Counted from the stretch's first letter, positions 1 through 8,666 are shown. The stretch: 57,397 nt of DNA from Reyranella sp. CPCC 100927 (GCF_007859315.1 NZ_VOHA01000035.1:1-57397), one strand, 5' to 3'. Program-made: numbers and translations. Notes: generated by a model from the letters alone, not told the origin.

Positions 1-117
1 CTTCGTCGCCGATACTCGCTGCTCGATTCCCCTTGCGAAACGGGGGCCGTCCACACATGACAGCAAACCCCGCTGCCGCCGGATGCGCAAGGGTGCGGCG
101 CCGTCTATGGTGCGACC

Positions 118-876
118 ATGTCCGCCGCCACGATCGCCGTCGTTGCCGTTGTCGTCCTGATCACCTCGTTCCTTTCCGGTATTTTCGGCATGGCAGGTGG
201 TCTCATCCTGCTGGGCGTACTGCTGGTCCTGCTCGACGTCGCGTCGGCCATGATCCTGTTCGGCACGACGCAGCTGGGCGCCAACGGCTGGCGCGCCTTC
301 CTGTGGCGCAAGCACGTCGTGTGGCGGCTGATCTGGAGCTACGTCGCCGGCGCCCTGGCCACGTTCGCCGTCATGAAGGTGGTCGCCTTCCTGCCCGACA
401 AGGCCATGGTCTATATCGGCCTGGGCCTGCTGCCGATCATCGGCGATGTCGTGCCACCCACGCTGCGGCCGGATATCACGCGCCGTTTCATGCCGTTCAT
501 CTGCGGCGCCTTCATCATGGCGCTGCAGCTGATGGCCGGTGCCGCCGGCACCGTGCTCGACATCTTCTTCCAGAAGAGCCCGTTGGACCGCAAGGCGATC
601 GTGGCGACCAAGGCCGTGACTCAGGTGGTGGCCCATGTCTGCCGCATCGCCTACTTCGGCACCTTCGCGATTCCCGGCAACGACATCCTGCCATGGTGGA
701 TCTATGTCGGCGCCATCGCGCTGGCCCTGGCCGGCACGTCGCTCGCCGCCGAGGTGCTCCATCGCATGACCGACGAGAGCTTCCGGCGCTGGAGCCGACG
801 GCTGATCCTGACCGTCAGCGTCGTCTACCTGGCGCGCGGCATCTGGTTGCTGATCGTGCCGTCGGCCTCGTCCTGA
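118..876 (+). CDS. TauE/SafE-family membrane permease
   Basis: A 252-aa, almost entirely hydrophobic protein with about seven or eight predicted membrane spans. The first span (residues 5-35) runs into a glycine-rich GIFGMAGG stretch, the conserved half-repeat motif of the TauE/SafE (DUF81) family of putative sulfite or organosulfonate exporters. A weaker second half-repeat occurs near the middle (MAGAAGTVLDI). Length matches the family (about 250 aa). No sulfur-metabolism gene is adjacent, so the substrate is open. The ATG at 118 directly precedes the first span; no strong ribosome binding site was seen. The gene ends 28 bp before a palindromic repeat. Confidence 0.85.
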   Translation: MSAATIAVVAVVVLITSFLSGIFGMAGGLILLGVLLVLLDVASAMILFGTTQLGANGWRAFLWRKHVVWRLIWSYVAGALATFAVMKVVAFLPDKAMVYIGLGLLPIIGDVVPPTLRPDITRRFMPFICGAFIMALQLMAGAAGTVLDIFFQKSPLDRKAIVATKAVTQVVAHVCRIAYFGTFAIPGNDILPWWIYVGAIALALAGTSLAAEVLHRMTDESFRRWSRRLILTVSVVYLARGIWLLIVPSASS

Positions 877-904
877 CGATCATCGAAAGGTGACTTGCTG
901 TCTG

Positions 905-978
905 CTGTCATCCCGAGCGCAGCGAGGGATCCAGGCCTGCCGTTGGAAAAAGATCCCTCGCTGCACTCGGGATGACAG
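905..978. repeat. Palindromic repeat, family A (TCATCCCGAGCGCAGCGAGG type)
   Basis: Two 27-nt arms (905-931 and 952-978) are inverted copies with a single mismatch and a 20-nt loop. The core also appears, complete or in part, near 2422-2527, 6601-6630, 22326-22350 and 45711-45793. Repeats of this type are widespread in bacterial genomes and give rise to spurious reading frames containing HPERSEGS or SRAQRGI. The right arm covers the first possible start codon of the next gene. Confidence 0.9.
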
Positions 979-2393
979 ATGTGGAGCAGTGGAAAAGATT
1001 AGATTACGATGCAATTCGATCCGAACGGAAAAGGCCCGTGTCCGACCATCGCATCGAAGATCTCGTCGAGGACAGCATCAGGCTCACGCTTCGCTCCCGT
1101 CTCTCGGATGCGGAAAAGCAGCAGCTTGTCCGCGACCTCTATGTCTTTCAGAACCTGTTCGACACGTCCAAGACGATCGGACGCGTCAAGCCGGAACTGG
1201 ACGCGATCGGCTACGATCCGGAAATGCCCGCCGGCGACCAGCCCTTTCTGGCCACCATTGCCGCGGTGGTCGCGCTGGCCGATGCGGCAAGTGACCGGCA
1301 GCTGGTGCACCACTGGCTGGGCGTGCTGGCCAGCGAGATCAACGAACTGACGCTGATCGACGACACGTTGCCGGAGGACTTCCCGGCTTTTCTCCAGCGC
1401 GCCGAGGCGATCGCCATCCGCGCGGCGGCGATCCGCCACGATGTGCGCAACTGGCGCGACCGTCGCGGCTATGTCCCGCTGCCGAGCTGGACGACGATCG
1501 CCCGCGACTATGAGCGGTCCGATCCGGAAACGATCGACCGGCGATCGATGCTGCGCTTCCTGCTGGATCATCGCGCCGATCCCGACGGCATCGCAGCCGA
1601 CTACGAAAAGGACACGGCGCGGGCTGCGCGCATCGCCAAGAGCGTGTTGCCTGAATTGCCGGCCATGGTCGCCGCGCGCGGCGATTTCCGCCTGGTCACA
1701 CACAGCGTCGCGTCCAAGGACAATATCTTCGTCTTCCAGATCGGTGAAAAACCACCCGACGCGGACGGCGCGCGCTTCTACCTTCTGGTCGAGCACCACC
1801 GCAGCAACGACGTTCTGTATCCCCGATTTGGCGTGCGTTCCGGACTGATCGAACGCTGGCAAGGCCGCGGCTTTGCGGCCGACGACGTGACCATGCACTT
1901 CCGCATCAGCTTGAGTTTCTTTGCGCCGCAGGCCGAGCTCGAGGCCGACCCGCAGTTCAATGGATTGGGTTGGCCATGGCGGCTCAACCAGTCAGCGAAA
2001 CTGCTCAGCCAGCGGCTCGACTCGATCGTGCGGCATTGGTCCCATGCGGAAAGGCTGATGGCGTTCTATGCCAAGCCGCTGGCGCAGCGCATCGACGAGG
2101 AAGGGTTCGAGACGATGGCGCGCGAGCGCAGTACCCGCAAAGAGGAGTTCGGCTACTTCACCAACGAGGTCGACATGCTGTTCGCCTGCGCCTGCCGCGC
2201 GTGGGACCGCGGCGAGCGCCCCAGCACCGAGATCGCCGCGATCCGCGACTGGCTGGCGCATATTCATCCGAGCGGCCGAGCCGATCGCGGGGCGTGCCTG
2301 GCGCGGCTCGACGCGGGACCCGCCTTTCCGGCCGTCGTCGAGACCCTGGCGCTGCGGCGTTATGATACGCCCTTCCCGCTGGAAGCCGCCTAG
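972..2393 (+). CDS. Uncharacterised 473-aa soluble protein
   Basis: I do not recognise this protein. It is a long open frame with normal codon use for this GC-rich genome. It has no signal peptide and no membrane span. The N-terminal half is helical and charged; the middle (about residues 220-330) looks like a mixed alpha/beta domain containing YLLVEHHRSND and FRISLSFFAP; the C-terminus is helical again with a Cys pair (CACRAW). The ATG at 972 lies inside a palindromic repeat, so the true start may be the GTG at 1038, which follows GGAAAAGG. Another repeat of the same family follows the stop. There are no operon partners. Confidence 0.7.
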   Translation: MTDVEQWKRLDYDAIRSERKRPVSDHRIEDLVEDSIRLTLRSRLSDAEKQQLVRDLYVFQNLFDTSKTIGRVKPELDAIGYDPEMPAGDQPFLATIAAVVALADAASDRQLVHHWLGVLASEINELTLIDDTLPEDFPAFLQRAEAIAIRAAAIRHDVRNWRDRRGYVPLPSWTTIARDYERSDPETIDRRSMLRFLLDHRADPDGIAADYEKDTARAARIAKSVLPELPAMVAARGDFRLVTHSVASKDNIFVFQIGEKPPDADGARFYLLVEHHRSNDVLYPRFGVRSGLIERWQGRGFAADDVTMHFRISLSFFAPQAELEADPQFNGLGWPWRLNQSAKLLSQRLDSIVRHWSHAERLMAFYAKPLAQRIDEEGFETMARERSTRKEEFGYFTNEVDMLFACACRAWDRGERPSTEIAAIRDWLAHIHPSGRADRGACLARLDAGPAFPAVVETLALRRYDTPFPLEAA

Positions 2394-2421
2394 TCCCCGG
2401 AATCACATGGCCCTGATGCAG

Positions 2422-2527
2422 CTGTCATCCTGAGCGCCCCTTCGGCAGGCTCAGGAGAGGGATCTTTCGATGCAGGCGCACCCGTGCGCCACTTTCGGAA
2501 GATCCCTCGCTGCGCTCGGGATGACGG
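2422..2527. repeat. Palindromic repeat, family A, composite copy
   Basis: The outer arms read GCTGTCATCC and GGGATGACGGC. The right part is a standard family-A arm (GATCCCTCGCTGCGCTCGGG). The left part instead carries the CCTTCGGCAGGCTCAGGA variant, which folds on itself. An internal hairpin (GGCGCACCCGTGCGCC) sits between them. It occupies most of the gap between the 473-aa protein gene and the convergent DUF1772 gene, and may serve as a bidirectional transcription stop, although no T-tract is present. Confidence 0.85.
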
Positions 2528-2603
2528 CGTGGGCCTATGAAATCCCAGGCTGTCAGGACGACCGCGGCGCTTCCGTCAACGATGCGCCGCGCCAGGGTGG
2601 CCG

Positions 2604-3035
2604 TCAGCGCAACGACGCCCACAGGAAGATGGCCGTCGCGGCGAAGCCCAGCGCCGTGCGCACGGCGTGCAGGCGGGCCCATTTCGCCATCAGGGCGCGG
2701 CTTTGCGCCTGGGCATCGGCGGTGTCGAGTGCCATGAGCCGGCGATTGGTCGGCATGATGCCGATGATCGTGTAGGGCCAGTTCGCGATCAGCAGCGCTG
2801 CCCCCACCAGCCACGACGATTGGCCGGTCTGATGCCACGCCACGACGCCCAACACGAAGCCTGCCACCGCAAGCGGCGCCTGCATCGCTGCCCCGCGCTG
2901 ATAGGCCGGTTTCCACTGCGCCAGCCGGGCCCGGTCGTCGAGTTTCATGCGCGCGGGTTGCTCGGCGACGTTGATGTAGAGCGCCGCGCCCGCGAACAGG
3001 GCGGCAATGACAAGAGCGAGCTGTCCGGCGAGCAT
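2604..3035 (-). CDS. DUF1772 family membrane protein
   Basis: A 143-aa protein with four hydrophobic spans: about residues 2-20, an internal pair, and a C-terminal span ending in FLWASLR. The loop NVAEQPARMKLDDRARLAQW after span 1 and the motif ANWPYTIIGIMPTNRRL match the DUF1772 (anthrone-oxygenase-like) family, which is about 150 aa long. The start at 3035 was chosen because GGAGG lies at the right distance upstream and the protein then begins directly at the first span; an upstream extension to 3347 would be low complexity. Transcribed divergently from the MFS gene. Biochemical role unknown. Confidence 0.82.
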   Translation of the reverse strand: MLAGQLALVIAALFAGAALYINVAEQPARMKLDDRARLAQWKPAYQRGAAMQAPLAVAGFVLGVVAWHQTGQSSWLVGAALLIANWPYTIIGIMPTNRRLMALDTADAQAQSRALMAKWARLHAVRTALGFAATAIFLWASLR

Positions 3036-3165
3036 GGCTGCGCCTCCGTCGTTCACTGTCGGCGATCGTCGTACCGTGCCGAGCGTGGCAGACATGCACG
3101 CCCAGCCTGATCCGCGACACATCATCCGATAGCATGCCGCGCCGGCACTTTGCATTGTGTCGCGC

Positions 3166-4404
3166 ATGGCTTCGCCCCCCGACAGCACCCCTGCACCGCC
3201 GACGCCCACGGTTTCACTCGCCGTTCTGGCGAGCGCGACGTTCTCGAGCGCGGCCAGCGTGCGGGTGTCGGATCCCCTGCTGCCGCAGGTGGCCGCATCG
3301 TTCGGCGCCACGGCCGGCGAGGCCTCGTCCGTCATCACCGCGTTCACCCTGGCCTACGGGCTGATGCAGATCTTCTACGGCAGCGCCGGCGATCGCCTGG
3401 GCAAGGTCCGCCTGATTGCCATCACGACCTTGCTGTCGGCGGCCGGATCACTGGCCTGCGCGCTGGCGCCCTCGCTGTGGGCCTTGACGGTGGCGCGCTT
3501 CGCGACGGCGGCGGTGGCGTGCGCCATCATTCCGCTGTCCTTCGCCTGGATCGGCGACGTGATCCCCTACGCCAAGCGGCAACCCGTGCTGGCCCGGTTC
3601 ATCTCAGGCCAGATCATGGGCATGATCTTCGGACAGGTCGCCGGCGGCATCCTGGGCGACTCGCTGGGCTGGCGCTGGGTGTTCGGCATTCTCGCGATCG
3701 GCTATGTCGTGGCCGGTCTCGCTCTTCTGTTGCGCCTGCGGGTCGATCCGCTGACGCGCCTGCGCAGCGGCACGGGGCAACCGGGCCTTGCCGGCCTGGT
3801 GCGATCATGGCGCGATACGATCGGCCTGCTGCGCGATCCCTGGGTGCGCGTCGTGCTGGCCGCGGTGGGCGCCGAAGGCTTCCTGTTCTTCGGCGCCTTC
3901 GCCTATGTCGGCAACGAACTGCGGCACCGCTTTGGCATCGACTACACCATCGTCGGTGTCGCCATGGCCGCGTATGGCGGCGGCGGCCTCGTTTACACCG
4001 CCAACGTTGCCCGGCTGGTCATGGTGCTGGGAGAGCGCGGTCTCGCCCGCATCGGCGGCCTGCTGTTGGGGTTGAGCTTCGTGGCGCTGAGCTTCGCACC
4101 ATCGCTGTGGACGGCGGTGATCGCCATCGCGGTGTGCGGATTGGGCTTCTACATGCTGCACAACACGCTGCAGACCCATGGCACGCAGATGGCCCCCGCG
4201 GCGCGCGGCGCCGGAGTCGCCGCCTTCGCGACCGCGCTGTTCTTCGGCCAGTCGGTGGGCGTCGCCCTCGCCGCGCCGGTCGTCGATCACATCGGTGTGG
4301 TGCCGGTGTTCCTGGTCGCCGCCGCCGGATTGCCGGTGACGGGTCTGTTCCTGGCCGCGAGCCTGCGGCGCGCGCCTCAGGCGTCGCGGCTCAGTCCGCG
4401 GTAG
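3166..4404 (+). CDS. Major facilitator superfamily transporter
   Basis: A 412-aa carrier with 12 predicted spans. Motif A (YGSAGDRLGKVRL, about residues 71-83) lies between spans 2 and 3, and a central cytoplasmic loop (LRVDPLTRLRSGTG) divides the two halves. It resembles the small drug/sugar efflux branch of MFS_1; the substrate cannot be told. A GTG at 3157 would add three residues; the ATG at 3166 is preferred. The 3' end overlaps the convergent DUF971 gene by 28 bp. No regulator is adjacent except the divergent DUF1772 gene. Confidence 0.87.
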   Translation: MASPPDSTPAPPTPTVSLAVLASATFSSAASVRVSDPLLPQVAASFGATAGEASSVITAFTLAYGLMQIFYGSAGDRLGKVRLIAITTLLSAAGSLACALAPSLWALTVARFATAAVACAIIPLSFAWIGDVIPYAKRQPVLARFISGQIMGMIFGQVAGGILGDSLGWRWVFGILAIGYVVAGLALLLRLRVDPLTRLRSGTGQPGLAGLVRSWRDTIGLLRDPWVRVVLAAVGAEGFLFFGAFAYVGNELRHRFGIDYTIVGVAMAAYGGGGLVYTANVARLVMVLGERGLARIGGLLLGLSFVALSFAPSLWTAVIAIAVCGLGFYMLHNTLQTHGTQMAPAARGAGVAAFATALFFGQSVGVALAAPVVDHIGVVPVFLVAAAGLPVTGLFLAASLRRAPQASRLSPR

Positions 4405-4805
4405 AGCAGCGCCGCGAGATAGGCTTCCCACTTTTCCGGCTGCTTGACGCCCAGCTCGTGAAGATAGGCCCAGCTGAAAATGCCGGTGTCGTGCTTGTCA
4501 TCGAAGCGAATGCGGATGGCGTAGTTGCCGACCGGCTCGATCGCCTCGATCCGCACGTGGCGCCGACCGGCAATGATCTTCTTCTGGCTGGGGCCATGAC
4601 CCTGCACTTCGGCCGACGGACTCTCCACCCGCAGATACTCGGCCGTGTAGCGGAAGGTGTTGTTGTCGTCGAAATCGATCTCCAACTCGCCCTTCTCGCG
4701 GAACAGGCGCACCTCGACCGGCCACGGCGTGCCGGCCGCCGGTTCGTAGCCGCCGCTCGATGGCGCCGATTGCGGGAAGTCCGCCGAGTCCTTGGCTGCG
4801 CTCAT
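4377..4805 (-). CDS. DUF971 / GBBH-like N-terminal domain protein
   Basis: A 142-aa protein whose core has the DUF971 signature: LEIDFDDNNTFRYTAEYLRV, then GNYAIRIRFDDKHDTGIFSW and YLHELG. In eukaryotes this fold forms the N-terminal zinc-binding domain of gamma-butyrobetaine hydroxylase; in bacteria it is a stand-alone protein of uncertain role, often linked to Fe-S carrier proteins. It begins 3 bp after the stop of the Trm112 gene, so the two form an operon, a pairing common in alphaproteobacteria. Confidence 0.9.
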   Translation of the reverse strand: MSAAKDSADFPQSAPSSGGYEPAAGTPWPVEVRLFREKGELEIDFDDNNTFRYTAEYLRVESPSAEVQGHGPSQKKIIAGRRHVRIEAIEPVGNYAIRIRFDDKHDTGIFSWAYLHELGVKQPEKWEAYLAALLYRGLSRDA

Positions 4806-4808
4806 GCC

Positions 4809-5018
4809 TCAGCTCGTCTCGTCCAGCCGGCGCGCTTCGCCCGGCAGCATGATCGGAATGCCGTCGCGAACGGGATAAGCGAGCCCGGCCTTGCGACTGA
4901 TCAACTCGTTCTGGGCCGCGTCGAACTCCAGCGGTCCGTGCGTGACCGGGCACACCAGGATTTCGAGCAGCTTCGGATCGATACCCACCCGGCGGGCGGG
5001 GCCTTCAGAGGGGCTCAT
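4809..5018 (-). CDS. Trm112 family protein
   Basis: A 69-aa protein with the hallmark [17 protein letters not shown] near the N-terminus and a C-terminal [14 protein letters not shown], as in YcaR/Trm112. Eukaryotic and archaeal Trm112 activate methyltransferases; the bacterial role is unclear. Only one cysteine of the zinc-ribbon pattern remains (CPVTHG where many relatives have CPxC), so metal binding is probably lost, as in other alphaproteobacterial members. The start at 5018 (MSPSEG) has GGAGCG upstream. It leads a two-gene operon with DUF971. Confidence 0.88.
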   Translation of the reverse strand: MSPSEGPARRVGIDPKLLEILVCPVTHGPLEFDAAQNELISRKAGLAYPVRDGIPIMLPGEARRLDETS

Positions 5019-5095
5019 GGCGTGACGCTCCGCTTGCTGGGGGGCGGTTATAGCACCTTGTCCGGGGGGCCTGTCACCCGCTGCCGCGCATGGCG

Positions 5096-6004
5096 TCAAC
5101 GAAGGGCAGCGCGAATTGACGCGAGCAGCCAGTCAAGGCCGGCATCGACATGGCCGGCGCGGCGGACAGCCGAAATCGTGAAGCGCGGGCTGGCAAAGGC
5201 GATATCGATGACCTGCAGTCCCAGGGGTTTCGCCAGATGCTGCGCCAGGCGGCGCGGGCATGTCGCGATCGCATCGCTGGCGGCGACCATGGTGAGCGCC
5301 GTGAGCCAGCGCGGCACCAGCGCCACCGTCGATACCAGGCGCGGGCTGGGCAACGTCGAGTCCGTGATGCCGGTCTCGCCCGACAGGCCAACAAAGACGT
5401 TGGGCAACGCAGCGTAGGTGCGCCGATCGATCCTGCCCTTGACCGTCGGATGGCGCCGGCGGGCCACGACGCAGTAGCGGTCCTCGTAGAGCCGCTCCGC
5501 CTCGAAACCGGGCGGCAAGGTCAGGAACTGGCCCAGCGCCAGATCGACCTCGCCGCGGCGCAGCGCCTCCAGCGTGGCGCGGCCAGCCAGGTAGTCGATC
5601 GCGAACGACGCATGCGGCGCCTCGCGCCCGAACACCGTCACCAGCGGCGCGCCGATCAGGACCGTCACGAACTCGGCCGCGGCGAGGCGAAAGCGCCGGT
5701 CGCTGCGCGCCGGATCGAAACCGCCGTCACCGCTCATCACCATGCCGGCCATGTCGATCAGTGCGTCGATGCGCGGCGCCAGGTCCAGCGCCCGCCGCGT
5801 CGGCTCCAGGCCGTGAGGCCGGCGCACGAACAACGGATCGGTGAACAGATCGCGCAGCCGCGCCAGTGCATGGCTGACGGTGGACTGCGTGAGGCTCAGG
5901 CGTTGCGCTGCCGCCGTGGTGCGTCGTGTGCGCATCAGCTCGCGAAACACCAGCAGCAGGTTTCCGTCGAGACGACGGATATTGACAATGTCGATATCAG
6001 TCAT
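5096..6004 (-). CDS. LysR-family transcriptional regulator
   Basis: 302 aa. Residues 12-70 form the winged helix-turn-helix ([20 protein letters not shown], then [12 protein letters not shown]), followed by a periplasmic-binding-protein-like effector domain. The HTH variant and the LAPRIDALI linker resemble the NodD/LinR-like subgroup. It is divergent from the repeat-filled gap before the MATE exporter, so its target could be itself or that exporter. A TATAAT sequence lies 12 bp upstream of its ATG. Confidence 0.92.
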   Translation of the reverse strand: MTDIDIVNIRRLDGNLLLVFRELMRTRRTTAAAQRLSLTQSTVSHALARLRDLFTDPLFVRRPHGLEPTRRALDLAPRIDALIDMAGMVMSGDGGFDPARSDRRFRLAAAEFVTVLIGAPLVTVFGREAPHASFAIDYLAGRATLEALRRGEVDLALGQFLTLPPGFEAERLYEDRYCVVARRRHPTVKGRIDRRTYAALPNVFVGLSGETGITDSTLPSPRLVSTVALVPRWLTALTMVAASDAIATCPRRLAQHLAKPLGLQVIDIAFASPRFTISAVRRAGHVDAGLDWLLASIRAALR

Positions 6005-6015
6005 GGTTTGAAATC

Positions 6016-6021
6016 ATTATA
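6016..6021 (-). promoter_or_regulatory. Candidate -10 box for the LysR gene
   Basis: Reading the minus strand, a perfect TATAAT lies 12 bp before the LysR start codon. No good -35 sequence is present 17 bp upstream (TCTAGC), which is usual for activator-dependent or autoregulated LysR promoters. The very short leader would place the transcription start almost at the ATG. Confidence 0.35.
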
Positions 6022-6116
6022 CTGGCGAAGCGGCGTGCGCTAGAGAATGCCTTGTTCATGTGGAAGGACCGTGCGGTGCGTCGATCCAGTGCAACGGTGT
6101 GTCGATGCGGAAAAGC

Positions 6117-6204
6117 TTCACCACAGAGACACAGAGATCACAGAGGCGCACAGAGGAAAGAGGAGATGCCGCGCCAGAGGCGCGCTCCCGACTTTTCTCT
6201 CACT
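6117..6204. repeat. Repeat family B (CACAGAGACACAGAG type), left copy
   Basis: It begins TTCACCACAGAGACACAGAG and continues with purine-rich CACAGAGG units, then AGGCGCGCTCCCGACTTT. The same order of motifs recurs at 11084-11184 in the same orientation. Unlike the right copy, it lacks a directly following inverted arm, suggesting interruption or decay. Confidence 0.8.
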
Positions 6205-6283
6205 ACTGACCTCAAGAATCGTCGCGCTGCGATGATTCTCCTTGCGGTGGCTCGGCCAGTGAATGCCGTCCTGGCGACGGCTG

Positions 6284-6354
6284 GGACCGCGCCGCTCCAG
6301 CGGCGCTCATGATCCGCCGCTGCGCGTCGGGGCGTCGCTGGAGCGACGCGGTCC
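6284..6354. repeat. Imperfect inverted repeat, 23-bp arms
   Basis: GGACCGCGCCGCTCCAGCGG... (6284-6306) pairs with an inverted partner at 6332-6354 with 21 of 23 positions matching. Each arm is itself nearly palindromic around CTCCAG/CTGGAG. It looks like a REP-type unit pair and is distinct from families A and B. Confidence 0.75.
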
Positions 6355-6600
6355 GACCCGTCACCAGCGCCATCTACGCTTAGATTGCGGCCAATGGCTG
6401 CGCTGTGCCTCTGTGCCTGAAAGGAAACTGGCCAAGGTGGCTCGATCACACGCTGGGGACGCGCGACTCTGTGGCGCGTCCGTTTGCCCGCACCACCGTG
6501 CGCCGCTTCAGTCCTTGTGATTGGCGTAGCCGGTGGAGAACTGTGTGGTGAAATCTTCGGCGGAACCGACATGTCTCATCGTGAGTGACCGGCGCACCGC

Positions 6601-6630
6601 AGGATCCTTCGCTGCGCTCAGAATGACAGC
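6601..6630. repeat. Half of a family-A repeat
   Basis: AGGATCCTTCGCTGCGCTCA followed by GAATGACAGC is the right arm of the family-A palindrome with two changes; no left arm is found nearby. It ends 10 bp before the MATE start codon and so lies within that gene's leader. Confidence 0.75.
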
Positions 6631-6640
6631 GGGGTGAGGC

Positions 6641-7969
6641 ATGCCCGTCCGGGCAGATATCCGCGTGCCTCGCGCGGCGACGATTCTGAGACTGTCGTGG
6701 CCCGTTGTCGTCGGCCTGACGGCGCAGAACGCCATGAGCCTGATCGCCATCGCCATGGTCGGCCGTCTGGGCGATGTCGCCCTGGCCGCCGTCGGCGTCG
6801 GCGGCACGCTGTACGCGACGCTGCTGGCTGTGCTCTTCGGCCTGGACACCGCGGTGCAGACGATGGTTGCCCGCAAAACAGGCGCGCAGGACATGCCAGG
6901 CGCCGCCGCGGTGCTGGCCGATGCCCTGCCAATCTCGCTGTTGGCTGGCGCGGTTCTGGCCACGCTCGCCTACACGGCGGCGCCGGCCGTCCTGACCGTG
7001 ATCGCCGGCGATCCCGCCGTGATCGCGCTCGGCACAGCCTATGTGCGCGCGCTGTGTCCGACCTTGCTGTTCATGGGCGCCGGTTTCGCCTTCAGTGCCT
7101 ATTGGAACGGCCGCGGCAGGCCCGAACGGGCGCTGCTGGCGATCCTGGTCCAGTTGCCCTGCAGCGTTCTTTTCAGCTACGCCCTGATCTTCGGCGCCTT
7201 CGGGCTGCCGCGCCTGGACGTTGCCGGTGCCGGCCTGGGTGCCATGCTCGCCGCCCTGGTCGCATTGGGTGTCCATCTCGCGGTGATCAGGGTGCCGGTG
7301 CGCGACGCCGCGCGACGACGGCCAGCGCTGTCCGGCATGGTCGGCCTTCTGCGCCTGGGGCTACCCGTCAGCCTGCAGCAGGTCCTGCTGTACATCGGCA
7401 TGAGCGTGTTCTTCGCCATCGTGGCGCGGCTGGGTGTGCGCGAGGTCGCGGCCATCAATGTGATGATCGCGCTGTTTCTGATATCGATCCTGGCCGCCAC
7501 CGGTGTCGGCATTGCTGCCGCCACGCTGGTGGGTCAGGCGCTGGGACGCCATGACATCAGCGACGCGCAGCGCTGGGGCTGGCAGGCGAGCCTGATCGGC
7601 ATGCTGCTGGTCGCACCGCTGAGCCTGGCCATCGTCATGGCGCCGGGCCACGTGCTCGCACTGTTCATCGTTGATGACACCACGATCGCGCTCGCTGCGA
7701 CGCCCTTGCGTCTGCTGGCACTGGCCATGGTCATCGATACCGCCGGGCGCGTGCTTGTCTTCGCCCTGCGCGGCGCCGGCGCGGCACACGTGTCGGCACT
7801 GGTCTCCTTCGCTTTCCAGTGGGGCGCCCAGTTGCCGCTGTGCTGGATCGTGGGCGTGATGCTGGATTACGGACTGGTCGGCATTGCGGCGGTGCGATTG
7901 ACGCTCAGTATCGCCGAGAGTGCGGTCATGGCTGTCGCTTGGAGACGCCAAGGCTCTGCAGGCCGCTGA
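6641..7969 (+). CDS. MATE-family multidrug efflux transporter
   Basis: 442 aa with 12 predicted membrane spans in two MatE repeats (about residues 20-180 and 240-400). Family features include LSWPVVVGLTAQNAMSLIA in span 1 and the second-half counterpart LRLGLPVSLQQVLLYIG. Such proteins export drugs or metabolites using a sodium or proton gradient. GGTGAGG immediately before the ATG is the ribosome binding site. The 3' end overlaps the convergent TetR gene by 44 bp. The nearby LysR and TetR genes are both possible regulators. Confidence 0.9.
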   Translation: MPVRADIRVPRAATILRLSWPVVVGLTAQNAMSLIAIAMVGRLGDVALAAVGVGGTLYATLLAVLFGLDTAVQTMVARKTGAQDMPGAAAVLADALPISLLAGAVLATLAYTAAPAVLTVIAGDPAVIALGTAYVRALCPTLLFMGAGFAFSAYWNGRGRPERALLAILVQLPCSVLFSYALIFGAFGLPRLDVAGAGLGAMLAALVALGVHLAVIRVPVRDAARRRPALSGMVGLLRLGLPVSLQQVLLYIGMSVFFAIVARLGVREVAAINVMIALFLISILAATGVGIAAATLVGQALGRHDISDAQRWGWQASLIGMLLVAPLSLAIVMAPGHVLALFIVDDTTIALAATPLRLLALAMVIDTAGRVLVFALRGAGAAHVSALVSFAFQWGAQLPLCWIVGVMLDYGLVGIAAVRLTLSIAESAVMAVAWRRQGSAGR

Positions 7970-8585
7970 GCAGCACGTCGACCAGCGACACGGCGAAGTC
8001 GTCCATCTTGGCCGTCATCGCCGGACGCAGCCGTTGCGGCGTGGTGGCGACGTGGTTGGTCACGCTGCCCACCACCATGTCCATGACCAGGCCGGGATTG
8101 GTCGCGGGCGGCAGCTCGCCGCGCTCGATGGCGCGGCGCACGATCGCGCGCGCCTGGCGCACCGTCGCCTCGCCGTAGCTGCCCAGGACGTCTGCGACCT
8201 CGGGAAAGCGCGTGGTATCGACCATCATGTGCAGGCTGACCTTGCCGTGGGGTCCCGTGCGCAGGCGCAACGACAGGCGCGCCAGCGCCAGCAGGTCCTC
8301 GCGGATCGATCCGGTATCGATCGCGTCGACGCCATACCAGCGCGCCTCCAGCGTCTGGCGCAGCAGCCCGGGACGCGAGGCGCCCCAGCGCCGGTAGAGC
8401 GCGTCCTTGCCGACGCCGGACCGCTTCGCCAGGGCATCGAAGGTGAACCCCGCCCAGCCGACCTCGGCATAGAGCGCAATGGCGGCATCGAAGACACGGT
8501 CCTCGAGCCCCGGATCCCGGGGTCGCCCCCGGCCGTTGCGGACCCGGCCGCCTGGCGGTGCGGCCCGCGTCGACGTTCTTGCCAT
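7926..8585 (-). CDS. TetR/AcrR-family transcriptional regulator
   Basis: 219 aa. After a basic, disordered N-terminus (residues 1-25), the HTH spans about 28-74 (FTFDALAKRSGVGKDALYRR), followed by an all-helical ligand-binding domain. It is divergent from two coupled acyl-CoA dehydrogenase genes, with an 81-bp gap holding a quasi-palindrome. By analogy with FadR/KstR-type TetR proteins it probably represses those genes until an acyl-CoA ligand binds; this is inference from position only. Confidence 0.92.
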   Translation of the reverse strand: MARTSTRAAPPGGRVRNGRGRPRDPGLEDRVFDAAIALYAEVGWAGFTFDALAKRSGVGKDALYRRWGASRPGLLRQTLEARWYGVDAIDTGSIREDLLALARLSLRLRTGPHGKVSLHMMVDTTRFPEVADVLGSYGEATVRQARAIVRRAIERGELPPATNPGLVMDMVVGSVTNHVATTPQRLRPAMTAKMDDFAVSLVDVLLSGLQSLGVSKRQP

Positions 8586-8622
8586 CGGCGCTTTACCCCT
8601 TGCGTGGCGCGACGCATCGCCA

Positions 8623-8651
8623 TAATTACAGACGAAATCAGACTGATATTA
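8623..8651. promoter_or_regulatory. Candidate TetR operator between divergent genes
   Basis: A 29-bp quasi-palindrome of the form TAAT-N2-CAG-N1-C ... G-N1-CTG-N2-ATTA, with 9 of 14 half-site positions symmetric. It is AT-rich compared with its surroundings and lies midway between the TetR start (8585) and the dehydrogenase start (8667), where an autorepressing TetR protein would bind. Confidence 0.5.
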
Positions 8652-8666
8652 GCAAGGGAGGCGGGA

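Larger units (their letters stand above)
6005..6640. other. 636-bp repeat-rich intergenic region
   Basis: No credible gene was found. The region holds a left copy of the CACAGAGACACAGAG repeat (6117-6204), a separate inverted repeat (6284-6354), a fragment GCCTCTGTGCCTG near 6410 that may be the displaced right arm of the first element, and half of a family-A repeat (6601-6630) just before the MATE gene. Confidence 0.8.

Noticed and set aside
890-1294. Short frames containing SSRAQRGI or HPERSEGS segments near repeats
   Set aside because: These segments are translations of family-A palindromes and are well-known spurious frames.
3150-5417. A 755-codon plus-strand open frame across several genes
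   Set aside because: It lies out of frame over the MFS gene and antisense to DUF971, Trm112 and LysR, all of which have clear family motifs. Its product is Arg/Ala-rich low complexity, the usual effect of high GC on stop-codon frequency.
7920-8666. Extension of the first acyl-CoA dehydrogenase frame upstream to 7920
   Set aside because: The extension is antisense to the TetR gene and passes through the candidate operator. The family N-terminus and the Shine-Dalgarno sequence both point to 8667.
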